Positions 24,201 through 36,189 of a stretch of 64,000 nucleotides of DNA are shown in pieces. This stretch comes from Malurus cyaneus samueli (Eukaryota > Chordata > Aves > Passeriformes > Maluridae): assembly GCA_009741485.1 (NCBI GenBank), contig CM019236.1, positions 41,588,805-41,652,804 of the forward strand, given 5' to 3'. The number at the start of each line of letters is the position of its first letter. Position 1 is the stretch's first letter. Below the pieces are notes generated by a model. That model saw only the letters and a program-made list of their open reading frames with translations. It was not told the origin of the DNA and did not search any database. A program made the position numbers and the translations under genes.

Positions 24201-26716
24201 AGCTCTACAGACCTGAACCCTGTGCAGTTAAATGCTGCTGATTCATTGTACTTACATATTTTTACATAAATGAGAGTGACTGCAGACTTCAAAACTGTTA
24301 TTGCTACATTTTTGCATACTGTGTACAAATTATAATGTTATTTTGTATTTGAGGTTAAACTTTGGGGTTTTATCTTCTAACTATCAAATCCTATTCTTGA
24401 ATTTAATCAACAAATTTTATGTTCATTCAAATGCAATTATAAATTAATTTTCTCCACAGCTTTCATGTTCTCAAAGAGAACAATTTGCCAATTTGCTGCA
24501 TTCAGTTCTCGAACTCAGTTTGTGTTACCAAGGGGCTCTGCTTTGCCCTGTGAAGTTGGATGCCAAGTAAATAGAAAAGCAAATTCTTAAACATCTTTCA
24601 CCCCCACAATCCATGTTTTACAAAGGGATGGAACTATTTTTTGTGACTGGTTCATATTTTCACACCTTTGCTGCTAAACGGTGAAAATACTGTTAGAAAA
24701 AAGCTGAGTATAAGTAAATTTTGAATGGAGAATACACACATAATCAAGAAATAATTCAGAAAGTGAAGTTATTTTCTGAGTTAATGCATGAGTGTATGCA
24801 TTATTACTAGGGGGTTTACTGTCCATAACTAGCCACTAGACATAAATCAAATGAAGTTAAACAACTGTGGGGGATGTTTTTCAATAAACGTTCTTTACCT
24901 ATCTACTAAAAAATAAAAGTAATATCTTCTGTAAAAGGTTTTGCTGCCCATTACTTAAACCTGTCAATTTGTCTGGTCTGGTCTGCTCTGGTATTTTGTT
25001 TTCTCTTGACCAAACGAGACCATGCTATAGCTGCACTGATGGTAGATCTTGTGTGACAGCTAACTTTTACTGACAGAGCTTATGCTGCAACTGAATCCTG
25101 GTATAATTTGGTAATATCCTATGGTTCCTTAAATACTTCCACTTTGTCATTATGCCAAGTGTGGTAAGTAGGATATCTTTCATTAGAGAATTCTCCAGCC
25201 ACTACAAGGTGCTTAGGCATTTCTCAAAAATCACAGCCTTAACTCCAAATTCGGGGTGGGAGTGGTGGTAGTAAAAATGAAATTTTTTCTTTAGAAAGCT
25301 GTCAGTAAACTTTTTGGGCCATGCATTAACTTGTAGGGGACTTCAGCAGCTGTGCAGATTGGAGTGTGGAAGAAAGCAAGAAGGTGGAAATACATATTGT
25401 GGTATTATATGTATAATTGAAACACATCTCATCTGAAATTACACTGACAAGAGATGGATGTGATAATATGAGAAGATTTCAAGAATTCATCTGTTTTTTG
25501 CTGATTGCTTTTTGCCAAAATTTTAAGTAAAATTAATCTTTCACTTTAGTTTTTAAATCAAAACAATTTAGTTTTTCTAAAAATTAAATCTCCAACTGCA
25601 TTAAAAAATTTAATTTAATATCTTCCATATTAGGCTTTATTTAACTTGGTATACTTCCCTCAATTTTTTAATTGACAGAAAAAGGGAATAGATCAATTAT
25701 TCATATGCTTTTTGTTAAGGTTGCAAATGTATTTTTTCTGTACATGCTGTAATGGAGAGATATTTCAGCTGAGATTATCCTTCCTGTCAAGTGCAGGGAT
25801 TTTGGCAGTTAAGGACTCTTACGTACATTACCACTCAGTCCTTCTAAGCCAAGTTATCTCCAGGTTTCTTGGAGGTGGGATGTGGTTATGTGAATTAGAA
25901 ACAGGAAACGAATCCATTTCTATGTACATTGTGAGACCTGTGATTTCACCTATCACCAAAACCTTGCAGGAGTCAATTTCCTTGTCATTCCCCACAGGTT
26001 TATCTGTAATTTGTATGCATTGGTCTGATCCCTCCCAGTCTAATTTATCCTCCCTACTGTCCTTTCAAGAGTTAAATATTACTTTCTGCTTATTGGCATT
26101 TGCTCACTAGGTTTATCTTTATCTTAAACAGCAGACACAGATACAAAATAAGCTCACCTGCACTCGAGGAACAAAGTTTAAAAGAGGGTTGGGTTTAGGG
26201 GTAAGATTTCCCAATTGTTTCAATACTAAACTTGCAGCCTGGTCACACTAGCTGTGTTATCCAAGATCAACAAGGCACAGCATTGTAACAGCACAGCGAC
26301 TGTGCTACATCAGTGAGCCTGGAGATAAGTGGAATTGAAATGTTCCAAAAACCTGAGCACAGTGGCAGTTGGTTCTGCTTCCAAAACTGCCTTTGCTCCT
26401 CTGGCTCTGGTTAGACAGGAGTTGTTCTTTCATAACTAATCCATACCACCTCTCTTCAGTTCAGATTTGTAAGGAAAGCAGGGATGCAACATGGTAAAGA
26501 GACAGGTGTGGCTGGGTGCTATGGAAGGCTGGTGTCCTCTTGCTCTCCTTGTACCTGGTCCTGAGGCACGACCTGGGCTTTATGGTCATTCACACCACAT
26601 TCTCTTTGACCTTGTCCCTTCAAAACCTGTGCCCAGATGGTACAGATCAAACACAAACCAAAAAAGTCGAGTAGTAACTCAAAGCTGATTCGACTTCACC
26701 AAGAATTTTCCAAGTG
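21215..26716. other. Gene-free AT-rich sequence
   Basis: No gene is supported. The stretch holds an A run at about 21957-21971, a short TCTGG pentamer repeat at 24971-24991 and otherwise unique AT-rich sequence. The plus-strand frame at 25712-26110 (132 codons) lacks codon bias and was rejected as a gene. Confidence 0.5.
24971..24991. repeat. Short (GTCTG)n repeat
   Basis: Four pentamer units, one with a substitution. Confidence 0.8.
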
Positions 26717-26769
26717 TCTCTCCTTTTTTCTTTTCTCTCTTCTTTTTTTTTTTCTTTTTTTCTTTTCTT
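26717..26769. repeat. Polypyrimidine tract, 53 bp
   Basis: An unbroken run of C and T, mostly T with scattered C, directly precedes the conserved-looking block at 26770-26965. Confidence 0.9.
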
Positions 26770-26965
26770 ATTGATTTTAAGGAGTTTCAGTTAAGACCAT
26801 AAGGGCTTTGATGAATGGATGCCAGAAATATGATCACGCATTAAGCATCGACTATTGCTTAATCGTGCAAGAATTTACAAGCTATCTGAACTCATAGCTT
26901 AAATTCAGCTCTCCAGCAACAGCTGTAATGCTCTTTAATTTTATCGTCCCCTGTTAATATGCTGT
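26770..26965. promoter_or_regulatory. Possible conserved noncoding element
   Basis: This block is free of simple repeats, keeps several CpGs in AT-rich surroundings, and contains a structured inverted repeat at 26835-26867 plus homeodomain-type ATTA and TTAAT cores. Those traits are common in deeply conserved vertebrate enhancers, but conservation itself cannot be judged from one sequence. Confidence 0.2.
26835..26867. repeat. Imperfect hairpin, 12-bp stem with one bulge
   Basis: 'CACG' and 'ATTAAGCA' on the left pair with 'TGCTTAAT' and 'CGTG' on the right, with one unpaired c at 26839 and an 8-nt loop. Two separate stem pieces make this less likely to be chance than a simple AT-rich palindrome. 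Confidence 0.8.
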
Positions 26966-28963
26966 TCAGAACTTGTTCAGGACATTTCCACAACCAGCCA
27001 CATGGGAAATATATATAGTTGAACTGACACTGACTCTTTTCAAAATGGGAAAAATAACTTGTTCAATATATAGTCATGGCTGTTGTGGCTGTCCTTGGTT
27101 TATGACCAGATTGTCACAGGGAAGTTAAAATGTGCAACTGCTTTTGCTACAGTTGTCTAAACCCATTTTTTTTCCTTGCTCCATTTTGTTCCATTCACCC
27201 AGGACCCATCACCCCTGACTGTGAGGTTTTTTTTTTTTTTTGTGTGTGTCTTCCTGTCACTTGATGTAGTGCACTTTGTTTATTTTTTTGTCCTGGTACA
27301 AATTAAAATGACACTCTTGCTGTCTCTGAGCTGACCTACATGGTTATTTGTTTCAGATCTCAGCAAATAATTGCTCTTTCTAAAAGCCCTTATCTCTTTG
27401 ATTTGCTATGTGGGTGAAAGGATGAGGGCTATTATTAATTTTTTACTGCCCATTGTCTTACCTGATCACTTGCTTTGAATACAGCCAAATGCTTTCTGTG
27501 TCCTTGGCAGATTTTACAGCCAAGACTCAGCCAACAAGACTGTGTTTAATTGGGTTACTTTCTGTGCTCTGTTGTGTTGATGTGAATGGGTTTGCTCTGA
27601 AGTAACTCTGGGCAATCAGGCACTTTCTGTAATCTGCAGAGGTGTGTGGGGAGATGAAGCATCCTTCAAAGTGACATCCATGCCATTCCATTACTTTGAA
27701 TTTTTCTGTACAGTTGTGACTGGGCTTCTGGAGTAAATTTTTGTGACTTGATTTTGTATCCCTGATGTAGCAAGAGTTCAATATTTTCTTTTCTTTCCAC
27801 GGCACAGTAATTAAACTGTTGGTGAGGAGTGATAATGACCTGATACCAATGAACTTAGGTGGAAGCCACAGGGAAATATGAATTTTGAGTTGGAGCAAGG
27901 AACATGGCAAATTAATCTGTATTTCTGAAAAGCAGAATCAGAGATAAAGAGAAAAGCACAAAAATATATTTAAAAGACCTGCAAATACTTCATAAATTTC
28001 CTCAGCATATAAGATGCTATCAATGGATTATGACAAACAGGTGTTTTATCAGGAGAAGTTTTATCTCCACAGAGATGGAGCCTTCTGTTCTTTTTTTGCA
28101 TATGCCTTTTATTTGCTTTTCTGTAGATTACTTCAAATCACTTTGAACATTAAAATTTTAATTTTCTAGTTCAGAATTATAAGAGAAACAATTTTTCAAC
28201 ATTTTAGATTTCATTTAACAGCTATTCCATTGACGTAGCAAAGGCAAAGCCTTGATCTTTGATATACACCTATTCAGATAGGGAATTTGTCCAGATTAGA
28301 ACATTAGAGAAAAAGCCATCCAGTGAATAGCAGGGCTCACAAATTCCTGAAGAATGCTTTAGACTCTATCCCTTTTTCTGTCCAGGACTAGAGTTTGGCT
28401 GGCTAACCCTCTCCTTGATAAGTATCCTCTAATTATGTTGCAAACAAACCAGTGGTCTAATTTGATAGGTAGTTTTCTGGTAGAGGTTTCACAGCTTTGG
28501 TGTGGGTCTCCAGAGTCTCTCTCCCAAGCACATTTTTTATCCCAGCTATCTAAATAGTGCCTATGTCACATTAGTAATGCCCATTTTACTTTCTGTAGGG
28601 TAGAAACCTGCATGACCTTTAATGCACAGCAAACCCTGGCTGATGGGGTGCACAGTGTATTCATATCTGACCCAGCATATATTACAAGGACATGAGATTA
28701 TTTGCTGACTTCCACGGATGTAACATTCAATTTCTAGTAAACTCCTTTGCTGCTTATTAAGCACCACTGTCAGTGTACCATCTCAACCTGAGTGAATCAT
28801 TCATTCAAATGGAGATTTTCATCCAGTGTCAGACCACCTGATGGGACTGAGCATCACCCATGGGGTAATGCCAATTTACAATTTTTGGACATAGGTTGTT
28901 TTTTAGATGAAATATCCCCTAAAAGAGAAGACACTAGTAAAACTGGCAAATGACTACACACTG
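26966..28963. other. Gene-free AT-rich sequence
   Basis: Nothing recognisable apart from a T run followed by a few TG units near 27227-27248. The minus-strand frame at 27527-27910 has no codon bias. Confidence 0.5.
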
Positions 28964-28997
28964 TTTTTCCTAGAAAATAACCTGTTTCTAGGAAAAA
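28964..28997. repeat. 13-bp perfect inverted repeat
   Basis: 'TTTTTCCTAGAAA' (28964-28976) and 'TTTCTAGGAAAAA' (28985-28997) are exact reverse complements around the 8-nt loop 'ataacctg'. No element ends or target-site duplication are evident on either side. Confidence 0.9.
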
Positions 28998-29823
28998 GTT
29001 CAAATTCTCACGGTGAGAGAGACCTATTATTTTGGCTGTCTTGTTTGAAAAATCAGCCTGCACCATTATACCTGGGACTATATCCAACCTGTAATCTGTA
29101 GCTATGTCTTCATACTCTCAGCTATTTGAAGAACTCTCATCTAGCAGGGTATCAGAAGAGAGACATCTGATTGTGGTGAACATGAAGACATTCAGAGGAA
29201 AAGCAATCTTTCCTTGTGTCTGGAACAGGTCACTGTGCTGGGATATCCTGATCTCTTTGTTAAAGCTTCCTACCAACACACCGTGCTTGCTCTTTCTGCT
29301 GCATTCTCATGTTTCTCATTGACTTATTGCCCCCTTTTGTCATCTCTGGTAAGTACTTGCTATCAGTAATGGCAATTTTCTTCTTTCTAGCTTTGGAGTT
29401 GACAGGGGAGAACTGCAAGGAGGAGGGAAGGTGTTTATGGATACAGAAGGCAGAAATGTAAAACTAGTGTAAAAAAATAAATAACAATGCAGCCTTTTCT
29501 TTTCTGAACTGGAAAGTCAGAAAATCCCATGTGAGGGCTGAATTGCTACATGTATTGAGATATGGTTGCATGGGTCATTATGTGCACAATTATGTACTTC
29601 CTTCCAAAAATCAATTTATGATATAATCCTTGAAGATTTTTTAAAATTTCAGAAATAAAAGTTTAATATATTCCACGGATTAATAGTTCACATCTCTCTG
29701 CCTGCAGGCAGGAGAAAGCAAAATTATTCTTTTTTATGAAATAACTGTTGCTGTTGCATTTGCCTTCCACGGCTCATTAATACGAACTTGTTTCGTGTCA
29801 GTAATTTTCTCTTGACACAATGC

Positions 29824-30034
29824 AGCCAAATACATACATCTTCATTACAGATGAAAAGATTCTCCAGATAAGTAAAAGAAAGCTAAAACAGGAAGCCCAA
29901 TTTGACATTATAAAAGGAAGCATGTGTCTGTTCTACCCACAACACTTCATTGAAGAGCTGAGTGTATTGTTTGGAAAGATAGACAGAAACACATTTTTTA
30001 AAGTACAGCAGTACATTGTTCATCTTCACTCCAG
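29824..30034 (+). other. Candidate isolated coding exon, unidentified
   Basis: A 211-nt segment lies between an acceptor-like 'ttttctcttgacacaatgcag' type border and a textbook donor, 'ccag|gtgagt'. The reading frame is open throughout and could alternatively begin at the ATG at 29820, which has A at -3. The peptide is charged and amphipathic, e.g. 'KQEAQFDIIKGSMCLFYPQH' then 'FIEELSVLFGKIDRN', with no membrane segment or motif I recognise. Codon bias is weaker than in the other candidates. It may be a real exon of a gene spanning the window, or chance. Confidence 0.22.
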
Positions 30035-30039
30035 GTGAG

Positions 30040-33000
30040 TACCTGGTGCTTGACTGGCAATCCAATTGCTGTTATAAACCTAAAGGATACTAGACTTTTC
30101 CCTGGCCTTCTTATTTATCTGGAAATTCTTGAACTAAAGGGGAAAGCTACTGCATTTTAACACTGTCTTGCTTGTACTGTAATCCACAGATTTCTGTCAG
30201 GTTAAGATCTTTCTGGCTTTTGGCCTGCATCCTTCTAGTTTTGTGCCAAAAAACATGTCTGCAAATGAGAGAAATTCTCTGATGCTCTGTGAACTAGTAT
30301 AAAATAATGATAATTTATAGGTGCTTCAATGTCGTTTTGTATGTGTGCTGATACCACTCATTTAGTTTGATTGCAATGTCGAATTAATTTATATCCACAT
30401 CGCATGCAAAATACTATAGGAAAGTGAATCAGCTGGTTGAGACTAATTTTTAACATACTTAGGTAAAAAAAAACTCTTGGATGCTAGTTCTATGCTTGTT
30501 TTGGGACTGGACAGACATGGGAATCTGTTATAACCAGTTACCTATTTTAATCCTAAAATCTCATCAGTGACAAAGTGTCTACCTGATTCATGTGGTGGCT
30601 GTTATGAACTATTTTGTTGGTCTCAACCAATTCACTGTCATAAAATTACAGTCAGGAAATCAAGATAAAATTACCAGATGTGAATGGGTCTCATTTTAGG
30701 TAGACTTTTCAGATGATTTTCCAGGGCCTGGAGAGACCTAGCAGCTGAAGGGTGAGACAAACGGGTAAAATGAGGAGCTCAAATTGCTGCTTCACAAGAT
30801 ATTACAGGTGTGTGGAAGGGCAAAAAATTCTCTTTTCCGGATTGACAGTCTTTTTCAGGAATTAAAAGTATTTTTGAATTTAGGGAAAGAATCCTGTATT
30901 GGTAGGCAGTAATGCTTTATAGAGCTTGTCTGTGTTTTGCTGTGGGATATCCTCATCGTCAAAAAGGAAGCTAACCCTGCATACTCTGTGGGTTTAAAAA
31001 TGGACTGTTGGCCATGAAAACTTCATTTATGTATAAGAAGGGAAACAATTTATTTGTACCATGAAAGAAAAAGAATTCTTTAACATCCCAGCAAGTCTCC
31101 CAAGCAATAGCTATTACCATTAAATGGTCTAATTTACATCACTTAGATATAAATACCTAAAGTTTTTTATTTACATATGTTTTTCCTGAACCAGGAAAAT
31201 AACCTTATGTTTTAGAAAGCGATCAAATAGATCCTGACTTATTCAAGTATGTTTTACAACTGTTACAACTGTTTGGTATTCATGGAGAGATAAAACATTA
31301 GGAGAAGTAGTGCAAACAAATTAAGCTGAAATTTCTAAATGGAAATTGAGCCTTGCTGGTTGTTTACCTGTGAAAAAAAAAGTGTGATGTGAAGTAGTGA
31401 CTGCAGTAGTACTGATCAATGCTGGACTTGTTGCAATTAGTAGTGACTTTTGTAGAGAACTTAGTTTGAGAGAGGGAAAGGAGAAAATTCCCTCATCCAA
31501 GCTGAATTTGTTCGGTGCCAAAGTGCAGTTGAGCTTTCCTTCACGACAAAGGTGACCAGAGTCAATGCTCAGAAATTACTGTGTTGCATTATGTTGATTG
31601 AAAAGACATTTTACGGGACCACATATTTTTGGAAATACCAAGTCAGCAGCCAAGAGAAGTGTTAGGAAGCTGTAAAAACACCCTGTGACAGACAGAATCT
31701 TCTTGGTCTATGCTGCGTGGTCCACAGGACATGGTTTCGCACTTCTGAGAACCATTGCAACGTAAGATTTCTTTTGGTAAGATGTGTAGTTACCATCATA
31801 GATACAGGATGGGAAAGCACTGTCATTTCTTCCTACAAGAGCTCATCCACTGGCTAAAACTTGGTGAAATTTTCTTGCTCTAAGGAATGTAAATCTCCAT
31901 TAATCTGTGAGCACGAAGAGAAGCTTTCTCTGTCCTCTCTGTTTCTTTGCACACCTTTGTTTCATTAGAAATACACACTGAGATCAACCTCCTAATTTAT
32001 AGCTTGTGGTTTTGGGAACTGCAGGAGACTTCAGAGAAGGTAACTATAATAATAAACCAAGAAAATAATTAGTTTTAAAAGGGGAAAAATACAGAAACAA
32101 CAAAAGAAACAGTGACAATCCATAGCCATAAAGGCTCTAATCGGTCATCCTGGCATCTTATCAAAATCAAATATTGTTCTTGTCATTTAAAAGAGTATCC
32201 TTCTTTGAAAGCTATCAGTGTCAAGGCATAGGAGACATCTTTGATTGTGACATGCCTCAAGTATCTGTGTGTAGGCCTGGAAGCAAAAACGTACAGACAG
32301 ATAAACACCTGAATTTTCTGAGCTATGAAATCAGACTGGGGTCTGATTGTATGAATATCATGTGTTGTTTGGTTTCTGTTAGATACACCCCTAGAAATGT
32401 CAGGAACCTCTCCCTCTGCTCTGTAAAATACACAGCCACAGCTAATAGAGGGAAAGTCATAGCTACGAAAGCAGAAAAATTACTTTTTGTAATTTGAATT
32501 GAATTTCTTTATTTTAGTTTGTCAGATAATAGCCCATAGTGTGGTCCACGCATGTGCCCAAGCACATCAGAGGAAGGGAGATGAGCATTTTATTCTCACA
32601 TCTTTTAACAGAATTAATTGAATTTTGAAAAATCAATTTGAATAAAGTCCCGAGTGTGATTAATCATCAAGACTGACATGGTAAAAAACCTAACAATTAC
32701 TTTATTTCTGAGGGTCAATGATTCAAATTTATGTATCCCAGTGTCATTAACTTTGAGTGTGTTTGAAGGTGGATCCAAATATTTGAACTTTCTCTAATAC
32801 TGCTGTTACAGTCCCATTTGTATCAATAGGCAGTGTAGGAGTACTGAGTGATCACCACAGAAAAAGGAACTTTTGGCAGATTTTACCAGCTTTTATAGAA
32901 TCTACTGCTGGTTGAAATCCTCTCATAAAACAATGGATGAAAGACAATCTAATTAACTAGTCTGCAACTGTGCTGTCCAGGATTTTGTATCAGTATTTTT

Positions 33001-35089
33001 TGAGTGTCAGGAAACTGGATCTGGGCTTTGATATGAACAATTGTACTTTTCCTCTGTAAACTTCCTCTGGCTGGTAATAGTTAAAGGCTTTACGCATCCA
33101 TCTATGCCACCTAAGGGGAAGGCTGTGTGTGTTCTCAATGCGGTTTGTAAAAAAGTCAAAAGGAATGAAAAATCCAAAAATGTGTCTGAATTTTTCCTGA
33201 AAAATTATTCAAGAACTGGATGGGTTCCTCTCATCCAGCAAATACACTCATCAAGACTTCACTGCAGATGCCCTAAGTCAGTTCAAGGCATGCCAGTAGA
33301 CCAGGCAAAATGGATTTTGTTGGTTTTGATACCAACCTTTCCCTCCTATGCAATAAATTTGGTTTTGCAGCTGCAGAATATCCTCCCCAAGCCTCCTTTT
33401 ACTATGTGTAAGGTGGTGAAGCAGACAGAGATGCAGTGAACCATTTTCATTACAGCCTGGCACATCTGCCACTGAAAAGACAGGTTAAAGGAATAGCACT
33501 GAAGGCAAAAATTCTGGCTTCTTCATACTGAGAGGAAATTCATGCCCCTGTCTTTGTCTGTCCTGCCTCTGCACCTCAGAAGACACTTCCGTGGTAAATC
33601 TACATGATTCCCTGAAGCAAGGACCCAGTTGGATGGGACAATGTATTTCTGGGGCAGGAGCAGAGTGTATGTCTCTCATGTACGGTTATTTACCCGACTC
33701 CTAAGACAGCAGAACTGCCACCCTCCCTGGAGGTGCCATGTGCACCTTTCACAAGGAGGCAGGAGATGAGCCAGGGCACTGTCTATGGCTCCATGAAATG
33801 TGGAAGTCTTATCCCTTTCCATGCTTCCTTCCCTTCGTCTTCCCCAGCCATCTGTTGTTATTCAGTTAGGGATGTGAGAAGTTACAATGCTCTCTGTTTC
33901 CTGTAGCACCTCCTTATGGACCTGATATTCCAATACATGACTGATTCCTTTGTGAATTGTGGCCATCTGTGGGCTCCAATATCTGCTCCAGCTTCAAGTT
34001 TTCAAAAGCTGTCAAAGCCCTGACTGCTAGGTTGGGGAGTTCAGCTCCTCTCTCCCACACATTTTCTGTCTTTGGGGTACAGAGGCCACACAGGTAAAAT
34101 TTCTCCTACTCATTTTTAGTCAGACTTTCCAAGAAGGTGAAAGGAAAATGCTGCACTGGACAGACACAAGAGGAGTTAGATCTGGGATGTCTTTTACATG
34201 GAGTCTATCTGGCTATCCAAGTCACCTTTACTTGTGCTTAAAACTGACATTACAAGCTTGTTGTTTGGGGTACTTCTTATTTACAATAATATCGTGGAGG
34301 AGTCTGTTTTTAAAATAGATCTGCAAGATCCATTCAGCCATTGTTTGTCTGCAAAAATCATTGCAGTCACACATGAGTCACATGAGCTTCAGTAGGAAAG
34401 ACTGCCCCTTCTCTCAGTAGTGCATTACTCTGTGCAGCATGTAAGTAGTTCCTACTTTACTGCTTCTCGAGGGCAAAGGCAAAAGTATATCCAGCAGAGG
34501 CATGGCTAGTCATTTGTCATTTCCTTTTTCATTAATCAGGAACGTGCTGTTACAAATCTGAAGAACTGTTAGTTTTGGAATGTAATTTTTTTTCAAACTC
34601 TCCCATTTGACTATCAAAATTCACTTTCCAGTAAAATTCTCTGAGATAAAAGAGAAGTGAATATTAAAGATGTACAAGATTGTGCAAAAATACAAACAGC
34701 CAAATATACTTAAAGGAAACAGTAACTCCTTTCCACTACAGGAGATATTTATTTTGCTGATCTAGTATTGTATACCTTAAGCAGTTTCCTCTTGAGTTAT
34801 CTGCTCTTGCACTCACTACATTTAATGGAAAAATACCCACTAAAATCAACGAGAGCAGGATCACAAGCACAGTATGCAAAGAACTCTGTAATTAAACAAA
34901 CCTGCCATCTCCAGTCAGTCCTAGGCTTCAAGCAGCTACCACTTGCAGACATTTATTTTTTGTTATGACAGTATGATGAATTTATCAATTTTGAATTCTT
35001 TCACACTTCAGTCTGTGATAACATTTGCTAGCACTGCGGAGTTTCTGCAGTGAAGCCAATGATGTTAGGTTGTGGTGTTTCCTAATGGA
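30040..35089. other. Gene-free sequence
   Basis: No gene or clear repeat. The frames at 32174-32497 and 33041-33439 start at non-ATG codons and lack codon bias. Composition rises modestly in GC from about 33.5 to 34.1 kb without any recognisable feature. Confidence 0.5.
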
Positions 35090-35350
35090 AGAGTGAGAGA
35101 GCAGAGTGCAGCTGGACAGCGCGCCCTGATCTGAGCCAGCTCAAGGCTTTCTTGGGGGGCAGAGTGAGCTGGGAGCCCACCAGGGGATGGACTGCACCTC
35201 TGCAGCCACCCATCACAGGTGTGCTAGGATGGACGAGCAGAGGAGAAACTGCAAAGTGAGGCTGCTGCTCTCAGGGTACAGAAACACCCTCCTTTCACAG
35301 GACCAGACACTCTGCTCCACCCTTTGGCATCACAGTGGGTGTTGGGTGTA
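35090..35350. other. Local GC-rich patch
   Basis: About 260 bp are clearly richer in G and C than the flanks and include 'gcgcgcc', but CpG content is low, so this is not an unmethylated CpG island. A plus-strand frame (35187-35453) crosses it without domain features. It could be a decayed repeat or an exon; I cannot tell. Confidence 0.3.
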
Positions 35351-35528
35351 TTTGACGCTGCTCAGTAATAAACTCCTGTATGGTAAACTGATTGCCTTGC
35401 TAGAGCCTAGATTTGGCCCATTTTACATAGCTTGGTTTATGGCAAAGGTATAAAATTCATATTTCATTTTATCTAATTTGCCAGTCCCTCCTTCTTTTTT
35501 TGGTTTTGAATTTGGTTTTGATTATGTT

Positions 35529-35617
35529 TTGGTTTTTTTTTTTTTTTTTTTCCTTTTTTGTTTTTGTTTTTGTTTTTGTTTTGTTTTGCTTTGTTTTTGG
35601 TTTGTTTTTTTTTGTGG
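35529..35617. repeat. T-rich tract with (TTTTTG)n
   Basis: A run of 19 T residues is followed by about a dozen T-rich units punctuated by single G residues. The open frames that cross it are low-complexity translations and not genes. Confidence 0.92.
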
Positions 35618-36157
35618 CAAAAGAAGATTACAGCACAAGGTTCCTAGTGGGAAGAACTGGATCTTACAGAACCTTAAAACAAAGAGTACACAGTAGCAAT
35701 GAACACCAATATTATAAGAGCATAACATTGTCAGGCTTCTAGGTGATTTAACCTTCATATATTAATATCTAATATTTTTAATGAATTTTCTAATATCTGA
35801 TACTTTATGTAAGGTCAAGTAAAATTGTAAGGAAAAAATAAATTAAGTTTCACGTTGTAGAGCTGGAAGTTTGAGAAATTAATTATTCCATGCAGACCTA
35901 AGATGTCTCAGGGTTTAAGCCTGAGAAATGAGTAAAAGCTAACCGGTTTTGAGGGCTTTTATGTCAGCACTGCCTTTTGCTATACCTGCAGAGCAGATTA
36001 AACATTTTTGCTGAAAGTTGAAGGTGATGGCCTCCTTACCTGTGCAGTTTATCCCAAGGCATGTCACAGTTTCAAGGCAGAACACTTGAGCTTATCCTCT
36101 TCAAGAGGTATTTACCCAGATATTGTCTTACAAGGGCTTAATGAATTTCTGGTTTTG

Positions 36158-36184
36158 TTTTTTTTTTTTTTTTTTTTTTTTTTT
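36158..36184. repeat. Poly-T tract, 27 nt
   Basis: An uninterrupted run of 27 T residues. It could mark the A tail of a minus-strand retrocopy, but the sequence to its right (36185 onward) shows no polyadenylation signal near the tract and no recognisable gene. Confidence 0.9.
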
Positions 36185-36189
36185 CTAGC

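Noticed and set aside
25712..26110. 132-codon plus-strand ORF with faint resemblance to the GAIN region of adhesion GPCRs around 'VRPVISPITKTLQ'
   Set aside because: No GPS cleavage motif, no seven-helix exon nearby, weak codon bias; the resemblance is a few residues.
33041..33439. 132-codon plus-strand ORF
   Set aside because: It starts at a non-ATG codon and has no domain or codon bias; probably chance.
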